Source of the DNA: JBQQPY01 sp052258065
GTDB taxonomy: Bacteria; Pseudomonadota; Gammaproteobacteria; Enterobacterales; Enterobacteriaceae
Reading direction: 5' to 3'
DNA: 64,000 bases
NCBI GenBank assembly: GCA_052258065.1
Contig: JBQQPY010000002.1
Coordinates: 1,302,001 to 1,366,000, forward strand
This document shows positions 21,212 to 31,499 of the stretch, one piece after another. Numbering within the stretch: the stretch's first letter is position 1; the number at the start of each line of letters is the position of its first letter. The notes below the pieces were generated by a model, which saw nothing but the letters and a program-made list of their open reading frames with translations, did no database searches and was not told the origin of the DNA. A program made the translations under genes and the position numbers.

Positions 21212-21439
21212 TCATCCGATGGAAGCTGATGACGTAAAAAAGGTCGATCTTTTCGGATGACTTCTCTATAATCTTGCAATCCGAAGTTACCTTAGGGCTT
21301 TTCCAAACACTTCAATCGTGCCAGCAACTGCTACTCGAAGAGGTAAGTCTGTTAGATTAGAAGCAGTGTGAGCCTCATAACTATTCATTCAAGCGTTTGG
21401 GTATTCACCAACGTGTAAATTAAATTGGGTACGCTTTTA
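21212..21439 (+). promoter_or_regulatory. rplM promoter and leader
   Basis: A perfect -10 hexamer TATAAT lies at 21267-21272; a weak -35 candidate (TCGATC, 21244-21249) is 17 bp upstream. An 8-bp inverted repeat (TCATCCGA 21212-21219, TCGGATGA 21253-21260) spans the -35 region and may be an old terminator of the lost upstream gene. The leader is about 160 nt. In E. coli the rplM leader mediates feedback by L13; a similar role here is inference. Confidence 0.55.
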
Positions 21440-21868
21440 ATGAAAACTTTTACAGCAAAGCCGGAAACTGTCAAACGTGACTGGTATATTGTTGATGCCA
21501 AAGGGAAAACTCTTGGCCGTTTTGCTACCGAACTAGCTCGTCGTCTACGTGGAAAGCATAAAGCAGAATATACGCCGCATGTAGATACCGGTGATTATCT
21601 CATTGTTCTGAACGCTGATAAAGTGACTGTTACCGGCAACAAGCGTAATAATAAAATCCACTATTACTATACCGGTCACGTTGGTGGTATCAAACAAGTG
21701 ACCTTTAAAGAGATGATTTCTCGCCGTCCTGAGCGTGTGATTGAAATTGCGGTTAAAGGCATGCTGCCAAAAGGCCCCCTGGGTCGTGTTATGTTTCGTA
21801 AACTAAAAGTTTACGCCGGTACCAGGCACAACCACGCGGCACAGCAACCGCAGGTTCTAGAAATTTAA
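21440..21868 (+). CDS. rplM: 50S ribosomal protein L13
   Basis: Large-subunit protein that binds 23S rRNA early in assembly. With the ATG at 21440 (MKTFTAKPETVKRDWY) the product is 142 residues, the E. coli length; the longer frame from a TTG at 21425 adds five residues and is not the likely start. The conserved GRFATELARRLRGKHK and PKGPLGRVMFRKLKVYAG segments are present. rpsI follows after 15 bp, the universal rplM-rpsI operon. Confidence 0.97.
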   Translation: MKTFTAKPETVKRDWYIVDAKGKTLGRFATELARRLRGKHKAEYTPHVDTGDYLIVLNADKVTVTGNKRNNKIHYYYTGHVGGIKQVTFKEMISRRPERVIEIAVKGMLPKGPLGRVMFRKLKVYAGTRHNHAAQQPQVLEI

Positions 21869-21883
21869 TCGAGATTATAGACA

Positions 21884-22276
21884 ATGGCTGAAAATCAATA
21901 TTACGGCACTGGGCGCCGCAAAAGCTCCTCCGCTCGCGTCTTTGTTAAAGCGGGGCAAGGCAACATCGTGATCAACCAGCGTAGTCTCGATCAGTATTTC
22001 GGGCGAGAAACCGCTCGCATGGTCGTTCGTCAACCGTTGGAACTGGTCCACATGGTGGATAAACTGGATCTATACATTACCGTTAAAGGTGGCGGCATCT
22101 CCGGTCAGGCAGGCGCTATTCGCCACGGCATCACCCGTGCGCTTATTGAATATGATGAAACACTGCGCACCGATCTTCGCAAAGCTGGTTTTGTTACCCG
22201 CGATGCCCGTCAGGTTGAACGTAAGAAAGTCGGTTTGCATAAAGCACGGCGCCGGCCGCAGTTCTCTAAACGTTAA
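21884..22276 (+). CDS. rpsI: 30S ribosomal protein S9
   Basis: Small-subunit head protein whose C-terminal tail reaches the P-site tRNA. 130 residues, the E. coli length, with the N-terminal YYGTGRRKSSSARVF and the basic C-terminal tail ARRRPQFSKR intact. It is co-transcribed with rplM and ends at a clear Rho-independent terminator 24 bp downstream. Confidence 0.97.
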   Translation: MAENQYYGTGRRKSSSARVFVKAGQGNIVINQRSLDQYFGRETARMVVRQPLELVHMVDKLDLYITVKGGGISGQAGAIRHGITRALIEYDETLRTDLRKAGFVTRDARQVERKKVGLHKARRRPQFSKR

Positions 22277-22300
22277 TATCGCGGTATTCACTTCAGAAAA

Positions 22301-22333
22301 AGTCTGGGGAGGAGACCCATCCGGGCTTTTTTA
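22301..22333 (+). terminator. Rho-independent terminator after rpsI
   Basis: AGTCTGG (22301-22307) pairs with CCGGGCT (22321-22327), five Watson-Crick and two G-U pairs, followed by a run of T. It sits just after the rpsI stop and separates the ribosomal protein operon from sspA. Confidence 0.7.
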
Positions 22334-22604
22334 TTTATTGCGTCCTGGCTTGCCTAGAGTATTAACCGCATCTACTTATTCACGCTAATTTGCCATATCT
22401 TACCCCAAAAAATAGGCAAAATCTGATACACTAGTCAACGCTTATATGCCTGTTTACTTAGGTAGCGCTTCTCAACCGGCTGCAAGCTTTCCGACTGCTG
22501 TTTCAGCAAGCAACGTGGCTAAAAATCAACAGCGGACAAATCAGGAAAATAATCTTAGATTTAAGGTTATTCGCGGTATTTTATCAATAAACTTGGAGGT
22601 TTTT

Positions 22605-23245
22605 ATGGCTGTTGCCGCCAATAAACGCTCGGTGATGACGCTGTTTTCCGGCAAGACAGACATTTATAGTCATCAAGTGCGCATCGTGTTGGCGGAAAAG
22701 GGGTAAGTGTCGAAATTGAGCAGGTTGAGATGAACAATCTGCCGCAGGATCTAATTGAGCTTAATCCTTACCGCACTGTGCCGACACTGGTCGATCGAGA
22801 GCTGACGCTTTACGAATCCCGCATTATCATGGAATACCTAGATGAACGGTTCCCTCATCCACCCCTGATGGCAGTTTATCCGGTAGCGCGCGGTATCAGC
22901 CGCCTGATGATGCACCACATTGAAAACGATTGGTATACGCTGATGCGTAAGATCGAGCAAAGCAGCGGCAGTGAAGCGGAGAACGCTCACCGAAAACTGC
23001 GCGAAGAGCTGTTAGCTGTGGCGCCGGCATTTAACGAAACACCATTCTTTATGAGCGAAGAGTTTAGCCTGGTGGATTGCTATCTAGCGCCGCTGCTGTG
23101 GCGTTTGCCGCAGCTGTGCATCGAACTGGCCGATGCGGGCGCCAAAGAGCTGAAAGCGTATATAACACGCATATTTGAACGCAACGCCTTTCTTGCCTCG
23201 CTCACAGAAGCCGAGCGCGAGATGCGCCTACAGAACCGGAGGTAA
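22605..23245 (+). pseudogene. sspA: sspA, one -1 frameshift (stringent starvation protein A)
   Basis: SspA is a glutathione-transferase-fold protein that binds RNA polymerase and alters stationary-phase and acid-stress transcription. The ATG has an AGGAGG-like site (TTGGAGG) five bases upstream. The first 34 codons match E. coli (MAVAANKRSVMTLFSG, YSHQVRIVLAEKG), then a stop follows a run of four G at 22700-22703. Adding one G restores SVEIEQVE and the rest of the protein, including ESRIIMEYLDERFPHPPLM and EFSLVDCYLAPLLWRLPQL, to a stop at 23243. Corrected length is about 213 residues (E. coli 212). The remainder is undamaged, so the lesion is recent or an assembly error. The sspB ribosome binding site overlaps its stop codon. 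Confidence 0.88.
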
Positions 23246-23249
23246 AGAG

Positions 23250-23753
23250 ATGGAAGTCACTCAGCTTTCGCCACGGCGACCCTACCTGCTTCGGGCATTT
23301 TATGAGTGGTTGCTTGATAATCAACTGACGCCGTATCTCGTGGTGAATGTTGAAGTAGATGGCGTAATGGTGCCGATGCCATTTTCACACGACGGGCAAA
23401 TCGTGCTAAATATCGCGCCGCGCGCGGTGGCGAATCTCGTGCTGAATAACGATAAAGTACAATTCAACGCTCGATTTAGCGGAGTTTTGCGTCAGCTAGT
23501 GATACCGATCACGGCTGTGCTAGCGATTTACGCCCGTGAAAACGGCGTCGGCACAATGTTTGAGCCCGAAGTTGCCTATCAGCAGCACCTGACGTTAAAA
23601 AACGACAACAACGCTCAAAATCAGGCCACAGAAACCCTCATGTCGGTCATCGACGACGCCCGTCCGGATAATATGCAAGACGACAATCTCGAACCAAAGC
23701 CGCCTACTTCGCGGCGCGCCGTTGGCCAACCGTCATTGCGCGTAGTGAAGTAG
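23250..23753 (+). CDS. sspB: ClpXP adaptor SspB
   Basis: Binds ssrA-tagged polypeptides from stalled ribosomes and delivers them to ClpXP. The product has 167 residues (E. coli 165). The folded substrate-binding domain (SPRRPYLLRAFYEWLLDNQLTP and following, about residues 5-110) and the C-terminal ClpX-binding tail PSLRVVK are intact, joined by an acidic, variable linker. The ATG at 23250 is preceded by GGAGG, which overlaps the sspA stop, so the two genes are translationally linked. Confidence 0.94.
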   Translation: MEVTQLSPRRPYLLRAFYEWLLDNQLTPYLVVNVEVDGVMVPMPFSHDGQIVLNIAPRAVANLVLNNDKVQFNARFSGVLRQLVIPITAVLAIYARENGVGTMFEPEVAYQQHLTLKNDNNAQNQATETLMSVIDDARPDNMQDDNLEPKPPTSRRAVGQPSLRVVK

Positions 23754-23929
23754 TTGCCCTCTTCAGGTTTATTGTTCGCAATGGCAATCCGCACGCTGAG
23801 ACCGTATCTCGCGTTCTCATTCAATCCTTCGGCCGTAGAAGCAACCCAATTCTATAAATGCATTCTGGCGCCTAATGATCATGCGGTGCCTTACCTGCTC
23901 CGTATCAGAAAAGCGACTGTTCCGGGCTC

Positions 23930-25440
23930 ATCGAGTAGGAAGCAGATTCACTCTAGCCGTTCTCCGACAGCAACGCACGAACCATTCCGCATAGTGATTT
24001 TAAGCCTAGCTTTTAAATGCCGATTGCTTTTATTGCGCAATAAATGTGACTGGCTGCCGAGTTTCACCAGGCTATTCGCTGGTTTCTCGGTGAGATCTAG
24101 GCAAGTTCTTCAGGCAATCTAGCTTAGATTGGCATTCTGACTCGCTGTATCTTTGCTTTCATTGCCATTATAGAAAACAGCGCAGTTTGCCTCTTTCCCA
24201 GCGATGCAGCTCTTTTAGCACCCCTTTGAGTTAGCTATTCCTGAAGTCGCTGATTTATCCCAGTAGCACTATGTTGCTTTTATTGATAGCGGTCTTCACT
24301 GATTTCATCAAGCCTCTCGTGGTCAGACTACGGATTTTATCCTTCAGCCTGCTACTGACCTGAGTAGATATTCACTTGCTTTGTAGCTGCTTATATGGAT
24401 ATTGCAGTCATCAGCATAACGAGAGAAAAAATTCCCGATGCTCTAGTGCTTTATTCAGTTCATCCAGCAGGATATGCAACAGCAGCAGTGACAGCGGGCC
24501 TCCGTGCGGCATCTCTTTCGCCACTTTCCTCCTTCCCTTCACCATTTCTGTCTTAAGGTAGCGGCGTATCAGTTGCAGTAACCGCTTATCCCTAATCCTT
24601 CGAGCCAGACGAGACATAAGAATATCCGGCTCTACCCTGTCAAAGAACTTTTCCAGATCTATATCTAGCATCTAGAGCTTCCCGCCCTGCATGTAACACT
24701 GTGCCTGTCGCACCGCTTACCATGCATTTCGATTTAGCTTAATGCCATAGCTAGGATCTGAGAAGCGAAGCTCTAAGATAGGCCCGAGTTGCTGTTCTAC
24801 CATCCATTAGATAAGCCTACCTACCACCGTAGAAATGCTCAAGGTGCTCACGTCACCGTCCGGCTTCAGGATGTCCATTTGGCATATCGTCTGTGGCTGT
24901 TAAGCGCTCGCCATCAATGCCTATCGGACACTCGCCCAATATTCATCCAAGGTTTTAACGCCTTTACGTTTAGGCAACCCACCCCTGCCGCACTTTTATT
25001 TTCCACTATGTGCTAATAGGCTAGCATCAGGTTTTCTCTGGTTATCACCGTTTTGATAATCAACAATATTTCTGCTTTTGTCTGCTGACCGCCGTGTCGA
25101 TTTCAGCACACGCACGCGATATTGACAGCTGGCGTCTGCCGTCTCCGTCGCTGGCCGCAGTTATCTGCACTTTTGCTTCATTAATCCTTATCGAATGCCG
25201 GTGTCTCAATCACGGTTATTATATTCAGCCTTTTATACCGTCGGTTAACCAGCACTACTACGGCCTCGGATAACTTCCGCTGTTTTAACCCGACAGCTTA
25301 TAATGTCAGTAGCCTTGTAGCAGTTCAGCTAGCACTTAGGTATGCAGAAGGCATGCATCTCTTAGTCGCTCTTTGACTACCATGGTTAACGGACAGCGTC
25401 CGTCAAGGCGCTAGGCGCTACGCAGCGCGCGCAAAAAATC
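23930..25440 (-). mobile_element. Degenerate group II intron with reverse transcriptase
   Basis: On the minus strand the order is an RNA-like 5' segment (about 25440-25080), a broken reverse transcriptase-maturase, and a 3' domain V/VI-like segment. The protein pieces read TRENLMLAY, VDILKPDG, LDIDLEKFFDRVEPDILMS, LARRIRDKRLLQLIRRYL, MPHGGPLS, YADDCNIHIS (the YADD catalytic box) and, in the maturase part, KGVLKELHRWERGKLRCFL and WNSAASHIYC. Just after it, near 23930-24000, the sequence resembles the family's domain V/VI and ends in CTTCCTACTCGAT, a typical 3' end. Frames are broken at several points, so neither splicing protein nor mobility is expected. It lies about 180 bp downstream of sspB, in the opposite orientation. 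The exact 5' boundary is uncertain. Confidence 0.85.
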
Positions 25441-25534
25441 TCTCCTGGCATTGCAGCGGAACGGTTTGTCTTTCTGTCTCAGTCGTGAAATTTCTAGATA
25501 ATCTATTGAGTTTTAATATTTTCGTTCTGAGTGT

Positions 25535-25640
25535 ACAAAAAAAATTTAACTATCTATTTTTATTAAATACAAATAATTTATTTATAGTTTCCTGCTTTTT
25601 CGGTAAAATAAAAAATCCGGGATAGAATAACGGTATTATT
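25535..25640 (-). mobile_element. IS481-like terminal fragment
   Basis: About 100 bp matching the outer end of the IS481-like element (compare 28760-28870 and 62025-62085). It carries no coding part of its own and lies between the group II intron and another IS481-like fragment of opposite orientation. Confidence 0.45.
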
Positions 25641-25699
25641 CAGTTCGTCGCGAATACATATCTCGTTACTTGGCCGAATGTGCGTATTGATTTCACTGA

Positions 25700-26085
25700 C
25701 ATTATCATTTAACTAATATCGCGCTTGTTGTTAGCTGTATTGAAAGCACTAATAATGCCATACAGCTTATTGAGAACAGCTAAGAAAGACACGTAATCAG
25801 GAGAGTTATGAGCCTGTTCACCCGCATCTTGATATGAAATCTCTTTCATAAATACAAAATAAAATCTCACGACGGTATCTTTTCGTAGAGATAGATTGAG
25901 CAAATCAGTGAGTCTTTCTCCTTCTGCAAAGCTAAGACCGCAGCTAATACACAACGTGTCTGCGTATGATCTTAGTCGAGCACGTTTCATGGGTATTCAT
26001 CAAATGCTTACACACAATGGTAAAGAATTTACAGAGCGTCTTTTAGACTGCAAAACACTCAGCGAGCGGGAAATATAAATTCATC
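25700..26085 (+). pseudogene. IS481-like transposase fragment
   Basis: The plus strand reads SRRYLFVEID (rve-domain start, E. coli-type copies have RRYLFVAIDRA), then a degraded loop, then LTHNGKEFTERLLDCK and SEREI before a stop. Only the central third of the transposase is left. It ends about 160 bp before pgl. Confidence 0.6.
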
Positions 26086-26248
26086 TTTTTATATAAAAAT
26101 AATAATATATTATATAAGTTAAAAATGATAACCAATAAGCAATATTAATTTATCATGCTTCATGCATTTCGCTTTGGTTTCAGAGTGAGCCCAGAAACCC
26201 TACAAAAAATAAATACAATGCACTACAAGAGTGAAATAGGGAGAAAAC

Positions 26249-27244
26249 ATGCAGCAGATTGTCTACGTTGCCAGCCCGGAAAGTGAGAAAATACACGTCT
26301 GGGAAATGGACTGTCATGGCGCCTTAACCTTATTGCAAGTGGTCGACACCCCTGGACAGGGGCAGCCGATGGCAATTCATCCGACGAACACGTATCTCTA
26401 TCTTGGCATCCGACCGACCGGCGGCGTAATCAGCTACAACATCAATGAAAGAGGATTGCTAACCGAAGCCGGAATGGCGATGCTACCGAGCAGCCCGACA
26501 CAAATGAGCACTGATTTGCAGGGCAGGACCCTGTATAGCGCCTCCTATAACGGCAGCTGTCTCAGTGTCAGTCCTATTGACGAACACGGTATCGTCGGCA
26601 CGCCGCAGCAAACTCTAGAGGGGTTGATCCACTGCCACTCTGGTAATGTTGACACCACTAATCAGGTGCTTTGGGTGCCATGCCTGGAAGAAAATCGTAT
26701 CCGGCGCTATGGGATTGGCGAATCCGGCTATTTGACGCCTCTTATTCCTGAGGCGTTAAATAGCGTGAGCGGCTCCGGGCCGCGGCATATGGCGTTTCAT
26801 TACGGAGGGGATTACGCTTACGCTATCAACGAACTCAGCGGCACGGTTAACGTAATTGCCATTGATTCTGCAGGTACCGGTCCGAGCATCATACAGACGC
26901 TGGATATTATGCCGGCTGGCTTCAGCAACACCCGATGGGCAGCGGATATTCATATTACCCCGAACGGCCGCTGGCTTTACTGTAGCGATCGAACTGCAAG
27001 CGTTATTAGCCAGTTTCGGGTGTCGAAGGATGGTTGCGCACTAAGTCTAATGGGCCATCAGGCAACAGAAACTCAGCCGCGCGGCTTCAATATCGATAGC
27101 CAAGGGCGGTTTTTAGTAGCCGCCGGGCAGAAATCGCACCATATTGCGGTATATGCCATCCATGCGCAATCTGGCAAAATAGCGACGCTGGCACGCTATG
27201 CTGTGGGAAGGGGGCCAATGTGGGTGTCTATCTTGGCGCGATAA
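26249..27244 (+). CDS. pgl: 6-phosphogluconolactonase Pgl (YbhE type)
   Basis: Hydrolyses 6-phosphogluconolactone to 6-phosphogluconate in the oxidative pentose phosphate pathway. It is the seven-bladed beta-propeller type, not the NagB-like type. The 331 residues equal the E. coli length. Conserved segments include YVASPESEKIHVW at the start, GPRHMAFHYGGDYAYAINEL, TRWAADIHITPNGRWLYCSDRTAS, TQPRGFNIDSQGRF and AAGQKSHHIAVY. The ATG has GGGAG seven bases upstream. It is a solitary gene; its E. coli neighbours (modC, ybhA, ybhD) are gone. Confidence 0.95.
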   Translation: MQQIVYVASPESEKIHVWEMDCHGALTLLQVVDTPGQGQPMAIHPTNTYLYLGIRPTGGVISYNINERGLLTEAGMAMLPSSPTQMSTDLQGRTLYSASYNGSCLSVSPIDEHGIVGTPQQTLEGLIHCHSGNVDTTNQVLWVPCLEENRIRRYGIGESGYLTPLIPEALNSVSGSGPRHMAFHYGGDYAYAINELSGTVNVIAIDSAGTGPSIIQTLDIMPAGFSNTRWAADIHITPNGRWLYCSDRTASVISQFRVSKDGCALSLMGHQATETQPRGFNIDSQGRFLVAAGQKSHHIAVYAIHAQSGKIATLARYAVGRGPMWVSILAR

Positions 27245-27489
27245 GCTTCCGCATCCGAGCCCCTGTCACATCCAGTGATTCGTTCACGGCGACTATACAA
27301 GCCATTATAATATAGATGCAAGCGACGACCCATAGCCATAAACAGTAGATGACGGTCAGCGATGTGCTATCCAGCGGGTGAAAATGCACGCTAAAGCTAA
27401 TCATCGCGACGCTAGCGTTTTATTCACCCATCTCCATATGCTCAATATCTAATGCATGCAGAGTGAACTGATATGGGCCGCCTCTCTCG
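27245..27489 (-). other. Possible membrane-protein remnant after pgl
   Basis: GC-richer spacer. One minus-strand frame is hydrophobic (SFSVHF, LTVIYCLWLWVVACIYIIMACIVA...) over roughly 27270-27420, like two membrane segments, with no start or known match. It could be the eroded end of a neighbouring gene. Evidence is weak. Confidence 0.2.
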
Positions 27490-28295
27490 GTTGTAGTGCA
27501 CGACTGCGATAGCGCGTGCTCTAAAAATCCGTTCTGCGGTCGATAAAGCCGTAAAACCGCAACACCCAAAAGCATATTGCGTGAAAAGTAAAGCGCAGAC
27601 TAAAAAATAAACTGAAACCGTAAAGATTGCCTGCATTATGCTGTCAGAAGCCAATGCCGAATTCTGTGCAGCTATGGAAGACATTCTGGACGTGTATCGT
27701 CAGCCCTATGATCCGATGTATACGGCAGTTTTCGTAGACGAAACCCCCTCATCAATTGATTAAAAATACAGGCGGCGCGCTGCTGTTGGGGCTTCGTAAG
27801 CCTGCGCGGGGAGACGCTTAATACAAATGGCTAGGTATCTGCAATATGTTTATGGTCAGTGAGCCCTTTTCGGGTTAGGGCCAACCAAAGTGAATAAGCA
27901 TAGAACCAGAATGGATTAGACTAACTTTCTTAAAAATATCTCAATACAGTATCCTTACATACAGTAAATTGCGCTGACCATGGACGATCTTCTATAAACT
28001 AGGTCCGTTGTATTCAGGATTCCGGCTGGAATTGGCTGAGGCTTTATTCGATCGTTTTGCATTCCTCATGGACTAAAACATGACAGTTAGCTAAACACCG
28101 CAAAAATTAAACTTAATCTACTGATCGGCTAATGCCTCAATTGCTACCTTGACAAGATTAAAGCATTTCCAAGAGAAGTTACTGCTTAGAAAGCATAACG
28201 CAACCATAACGCTAAGATAAATTGGCTTTTCGCTACTGATAACGCTTGCATCAAATTTAAGCGTATTTATCTGTCATTTAATATGTGATGTGATG
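27490..28295 (+). mobile_element. IS630-like family B remnant
   Basis: Contains the central piece NAEFCAAMEDILDVYRQPYDPMY at about 27655 and a C-terminal piece ending in an INWLFATDNACIKFKRIYLSFNM-like region at about 28215-28290. The 5' part is eroded. It is non-functional. Confidence 0.6.
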
Positions 28296-28299
28296 CCAG

Positions 28300-28445
28300 A
28301 TTTTTAGCCTTAACTTCTAGTCTTACGAAATTGCCTTAACAAGCTGCAGCAGAAGAGTCTAGTTGACAGCTTTCTGCTGGACGAATGACTTTTAATAAAC
28401 CAGAGTACATCAAACTGCTATAGCTGAGAAAAATGAATAATTAGA
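28300..28445 (-). mobile_element. IS630-like family A, short 5' fragment
   Basis: Matches the 5' region of family A copies (compare 200-380 and 2680-2870) on the minus strand, with internal losses. No coding content remains. Confidence 0.35.
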
Positions 28446-28489
28446 TTTAATTATGAATCATTAGCTTTTTTAGCGATAACTAATTGGCA

Positions 28490-28760
28490 ACTCGCTGCAG
28501 CTTAGTGCAATTAACGGCGCTTCAGCATCGCCATCCACAATTCGGTCATCTAACCGTTTGCTTGGTTTGCGGCTCAGGATTTCATTAAGACTTCTTCGAC
28601 AAAACAATGTTTAACTCGATCGAGCTTACAGGGGACATATTTATAAAATCTGACCTAACGCCTCGTCACTTGATCGTTTTATGTGTCTAAGTATCGCAAT
28701 TAAACAAAATAAATTCATTTAAAACTTTCTGTAAAATATGATTATATTTACTCATTATAG
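28490..28760 (-). mobile_element. IS630-like family B, N-terminal fragment
   Basis: The minus strand carries the N-terminal part of family B from the AL..I...R region (near 28740) to about the SDAEA region near 28520 (compare 37345-37715 and 63240-63500). The 5' terminus is replaced by an IS481-like end at 28760. Confidence 0.5.
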
Positions 28761-28870
28761 TCTAACTATCTACATTTTTTTGTAAAAACAAATAATTCTT
28801 TATGGTTATCCTACTTTCGGTAAGATAAAAAAAGAAAATTAGGCATAGAATAACAGCTGTAAAGTACGTA
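28760..28870 (-). mobile_element. IS481-like terminal fragment
   Basis: About 100 bp matching the outer IS481-like end seen at 3510-3585 and 25535-25640, with no coding part attached. It lies about 140 bp downstream of the pfkA stop. Confidence 0.4.
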
Positions 28871-29010
28871 ATTAAGTGAATATTGACAATATGAGCATTC
28901 CTGTGCTCGTAAAGTCATGGAAGGTGCAAACAATGCTTACATTCATTATTCTGCATCTGATGTTTCTTTTTCATCTTACCGAAGTAGGAATAGGCCGCTA
29001 GCCCGATAAA

Positions 29011-29973
29011 TCAAAAGAGTTTTTTCGCCATTTCTAAGGTATCGCTGCGGAAGCAGCGTTTCATGTTTTCGATAGCGTCAACGATATCGTGATGCACCAG
29101 CTGCTCATTCTGTATCCCAACACAGCGGCCGCCATAGCCCTGCAAAAGCAGTTCGATAGAGTAAGCGCCCATGCGTGAGGCTAAAATACGATCATAAGCC
29201 AGCGGACTGCCGCCGCGCTGAATATGGCCTAGCACCGTAGCACGGGTTTCCCGTCCAGTTTCTTTTTCGATGTATTGCGCTAGCGCGGCGACATTGCAGA
29301 TGTGTTCAGTGATCGCGACAATGGCGTGTTTTTTACCTTTAGCGATACCTCCTTTAATTTCAAAGACCAGGTTCTCCGGCTTGAATTCCACTTCAGGTAA
29401 TACAATGAATTCACAGCCGCCGGCAATGGCTGCCGCCATAGTCAAGTCACCACAATACCGGCCCATCACTTCCACGATAGAGATGCGTTGATGTGACGTA
29501 GAGGTATCGCGCAGGCGGTCAATAGCTTCGACGACGGTTTCCAGCGCCGTAAAGTAACCAATGCTATAATCAGTGCCTGCCACGTCATTATCAATCGTAC
29601 CAGGCAAGCCAATGCAAGGGAAACCTAATTCAGTCAGGCACTTGGCCCCGATATAAGATCCATCACCGCCTATCACCACTAGTGCATCTAGGCCTCGCTT
29701 AGTCATATTTTTAATAGCGATAGTACGCGTCTCTTTTTCTCGGAATTTCAGAAAACGCGCAGAACCGAGAAAGGTACCGCCGCGGTTAATGATATCCGAG
29801 ACGCTATAGCGGTTTAGTTTTGCCATTCGATTCTGAAATAGCCCCAGATAACCGTCATAAATTCCGTAAACTTCTAGACCTTCGGAAAGTCCGGCTCGCA
29901 CGACGCCTCGGATCGCAGCATTCATTCCTGGTGAATCACCGCCACTTGTCAGTACACCGATTTTTTTAATCAT
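29011..29973 (-). CDS. pfkA: 6-phosphofructokinase I
   Basis: Phosphorylates fructose 6-phosphate to fructose 1,6-bisphosphate, the committed step of glycolysis. With the ATG at 29973 (MIKKIGVLTSGGDSPGMNAA) the product is 320 residues, the E. coli length; the start is set by GAGGTG at the usual distance. The ATP-site GGDSPGMN, GGDGS at about 102-106, the catalytic PGTIDND at about 124-130 and VLGHIQRGG are intact. The only glycolytic kinase in the window. In E. coli cpxP lies upstream and is not recognisable here. Confidence 0.96.
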   Translation of the reverse strand: MIKKIGVLTSGGDSPGMNAAIRGVVRAGLSEGLEVYGIYDGYLGLFQNRMAKLNRYSVSDIINRGGTFLGSARFLKFREKETRTIAIKNMTKRGLDALVVIGGDGSYIGAKCLTELGFPCIGLPGTIDNDVAGTDYSIGYFTALETVVEAIDRLRDTSTSHQRISIVEVMGRYCGDLTMAAAIAGGCEFIVLPEVEFKPENLVFEIKGGIAKGKKHAIVAITEHICNVAALAQYIEKETGRETRATVLGHIQRGGSPLAYDRILASRMGAYSIELLLQGYGGRCVGIQNEQLVHHDIVDAIENMKRCFRSDTLEMAKKLF

Positions 29974-30499
29974 GATCACCTCTGTAAGGCGGGATTTCAC
30001 TTTGCTTAATAATTGCACAATAGTCAATTATTTCATAATAATAATAACTATACCAATAGCAACACTACTTTTAGTATTTATGTGTTTTATCTATTACAAT
30101 CATACAAAACAGTTAGAACTTATCGTGACTACCTCTGACCTTAAAATACTGCTTTAAAAATAAAATACATTTATTGCCGATTTTCCTATTAACAATAAAT
30201 ACTGGGCTGATAATAAAAGAGCATAAAACGCCACAGCTAAATTAATTCAGGTCAGATTATTTTCTCGTACTCATCGAGTACATGCCTATTTTGCGGTTAA
30301 TATCATACTGCAAAACGTATTTGTCTGCTTTCGCTTTAATGCATTCGTATCGTCACATCGGCGAATAAACGTTTCTGCTGCTCAGCATTTGCTTTTCTAG
30401 CGTTAATAGGTTGACGCTTTCACACTTTTTTGGTATCATTAGGCTCTGCTTTTTCTATTGATATAAAGTGTTTTTATGTTCCGGTTTATCTCTCGCTGC
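29974..30499. other. pfkA upstream spacer, no gene seen
   Basis: Very AT-rich sequence. It must contain the pfkA promoter; a minus-strand TTGACT occurs near 30020, but no -10 at proper spacing is convincing. The part near 30400-30499 resembles the outer 3' end of the family A element. No trace of cpxP was recognised. Confidence 0.35.
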
Positions 30500-31255
30500 G
30501 ATAAAAGAATTCTGGTAATATTTATAGAAAATTAACTGAATAGTTTAGGAGATCGTATTTCCTAGCGAATCAACCGTTCTTTCTTCATCTTTTCTAAGCA
30601 ACGATTCTAGCTTAAAAAATGCGATCTTAATGGGAATTGAATCGGCCCAATCAAGCGGAATATGAAAAAGTAGTGTATCTTTAGTCTCGATGCCTTTTCG
30701 TATGCCATTAATTTTATAATTAGAAAAATTATTCATTATTACGATACTCTCTGCTACAAGTTCACAAGTCAGTCCTTATTCTAGATAAGCAAGGAAGGGA
30801 TGTCTTTTTGCTATATCGAGCAGTATAGTTGTTACACTTAACCCAGATGGATGCATGTCAGTAGTCAGTGTCGTCGTTTAAGTGGGTGCATACAATATCG
30901 GGTTGACATCGTTGACTTAATCTGCTGCGGTCTTTTAACGTATTCATATTATACTTGTCGTTGTTGCCATTTTTCAATGAAAATAAGCATCTCTGCTGAG
31001 AGATGTCACACTCCTCAAACCACAATTTCACGCATGAATGATATTCATGGCGCTCTTGTTCAGTAGCATCTGCATTTTATTTTTAATTGTTATTACAGTA
31101 TCCGCGGTGAAAAACACGATGGAGCAGCAAGGCTCGTCTGAATGCTGAAAGTACTTTTCAGAGAGGCCCGGATTTTAGCCACGCCTAAAGCGCAAGACCG
31201 ATCGATAATCGTCACGATAAAATCAAAATTCGCATTAATTTTTGATTTGTAACTC
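30500..31255 (-). mobile_element. IS630-like family A remnant
   Basis: A minus-strand frame (30545-30736) reads MNNFSNYKINGIRKGIETKD, then SIPIKIAFFKLESLLRK, matching the C-terminal DDE region of the copy at 54555-55225 (MNNLFTHK, NPIEMAFPMLQSLLRK). The 5' side extends to about 31255 and is non-coding. Confidence 0.65.
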
Positions 31256-31499
31256 ACGTTTACGCATTTAACAAAACCAGAAGAAAGCGCTCTAGCGAGC
31301 CCGACTTTTATCTTAGTGTACTTAAACCAGACGCCGGTTAACAGTCTTAGCCTTATTTTTTGACAGCAGTCACATTAAAAATGTATTATTCTGCCGCAGG
31401 AATTTTTAACAGGGCTTATCTTAACATCATATTGCTATAACTTTCAAATCGCGCGTTGTTGATGCGCTGAAAATTGTTATCTAATGACGTAAATTACTC
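31256..31499. other. Unassigned spacer between two family A copies
   Basis: About 240 bp with no open frame of note and no recognised gene. The end near 31440-31510 resembles sequence before the family A end at 38600-38655, so it may be conserved flank or an unrecognised end of that element. Confidence 0.3.

Noticed and set aside
21425..21439. TTG start for rplM adding five residues
   Set aside because: The ATG at 21440 gives exactly the usual 142-residue L13.
23754..24122. 122-codon plus-strand frame after sspB
   Set aside because: The minus strand here carries the end of the group II intron and its maturase; the plus frame has no recognisable content.
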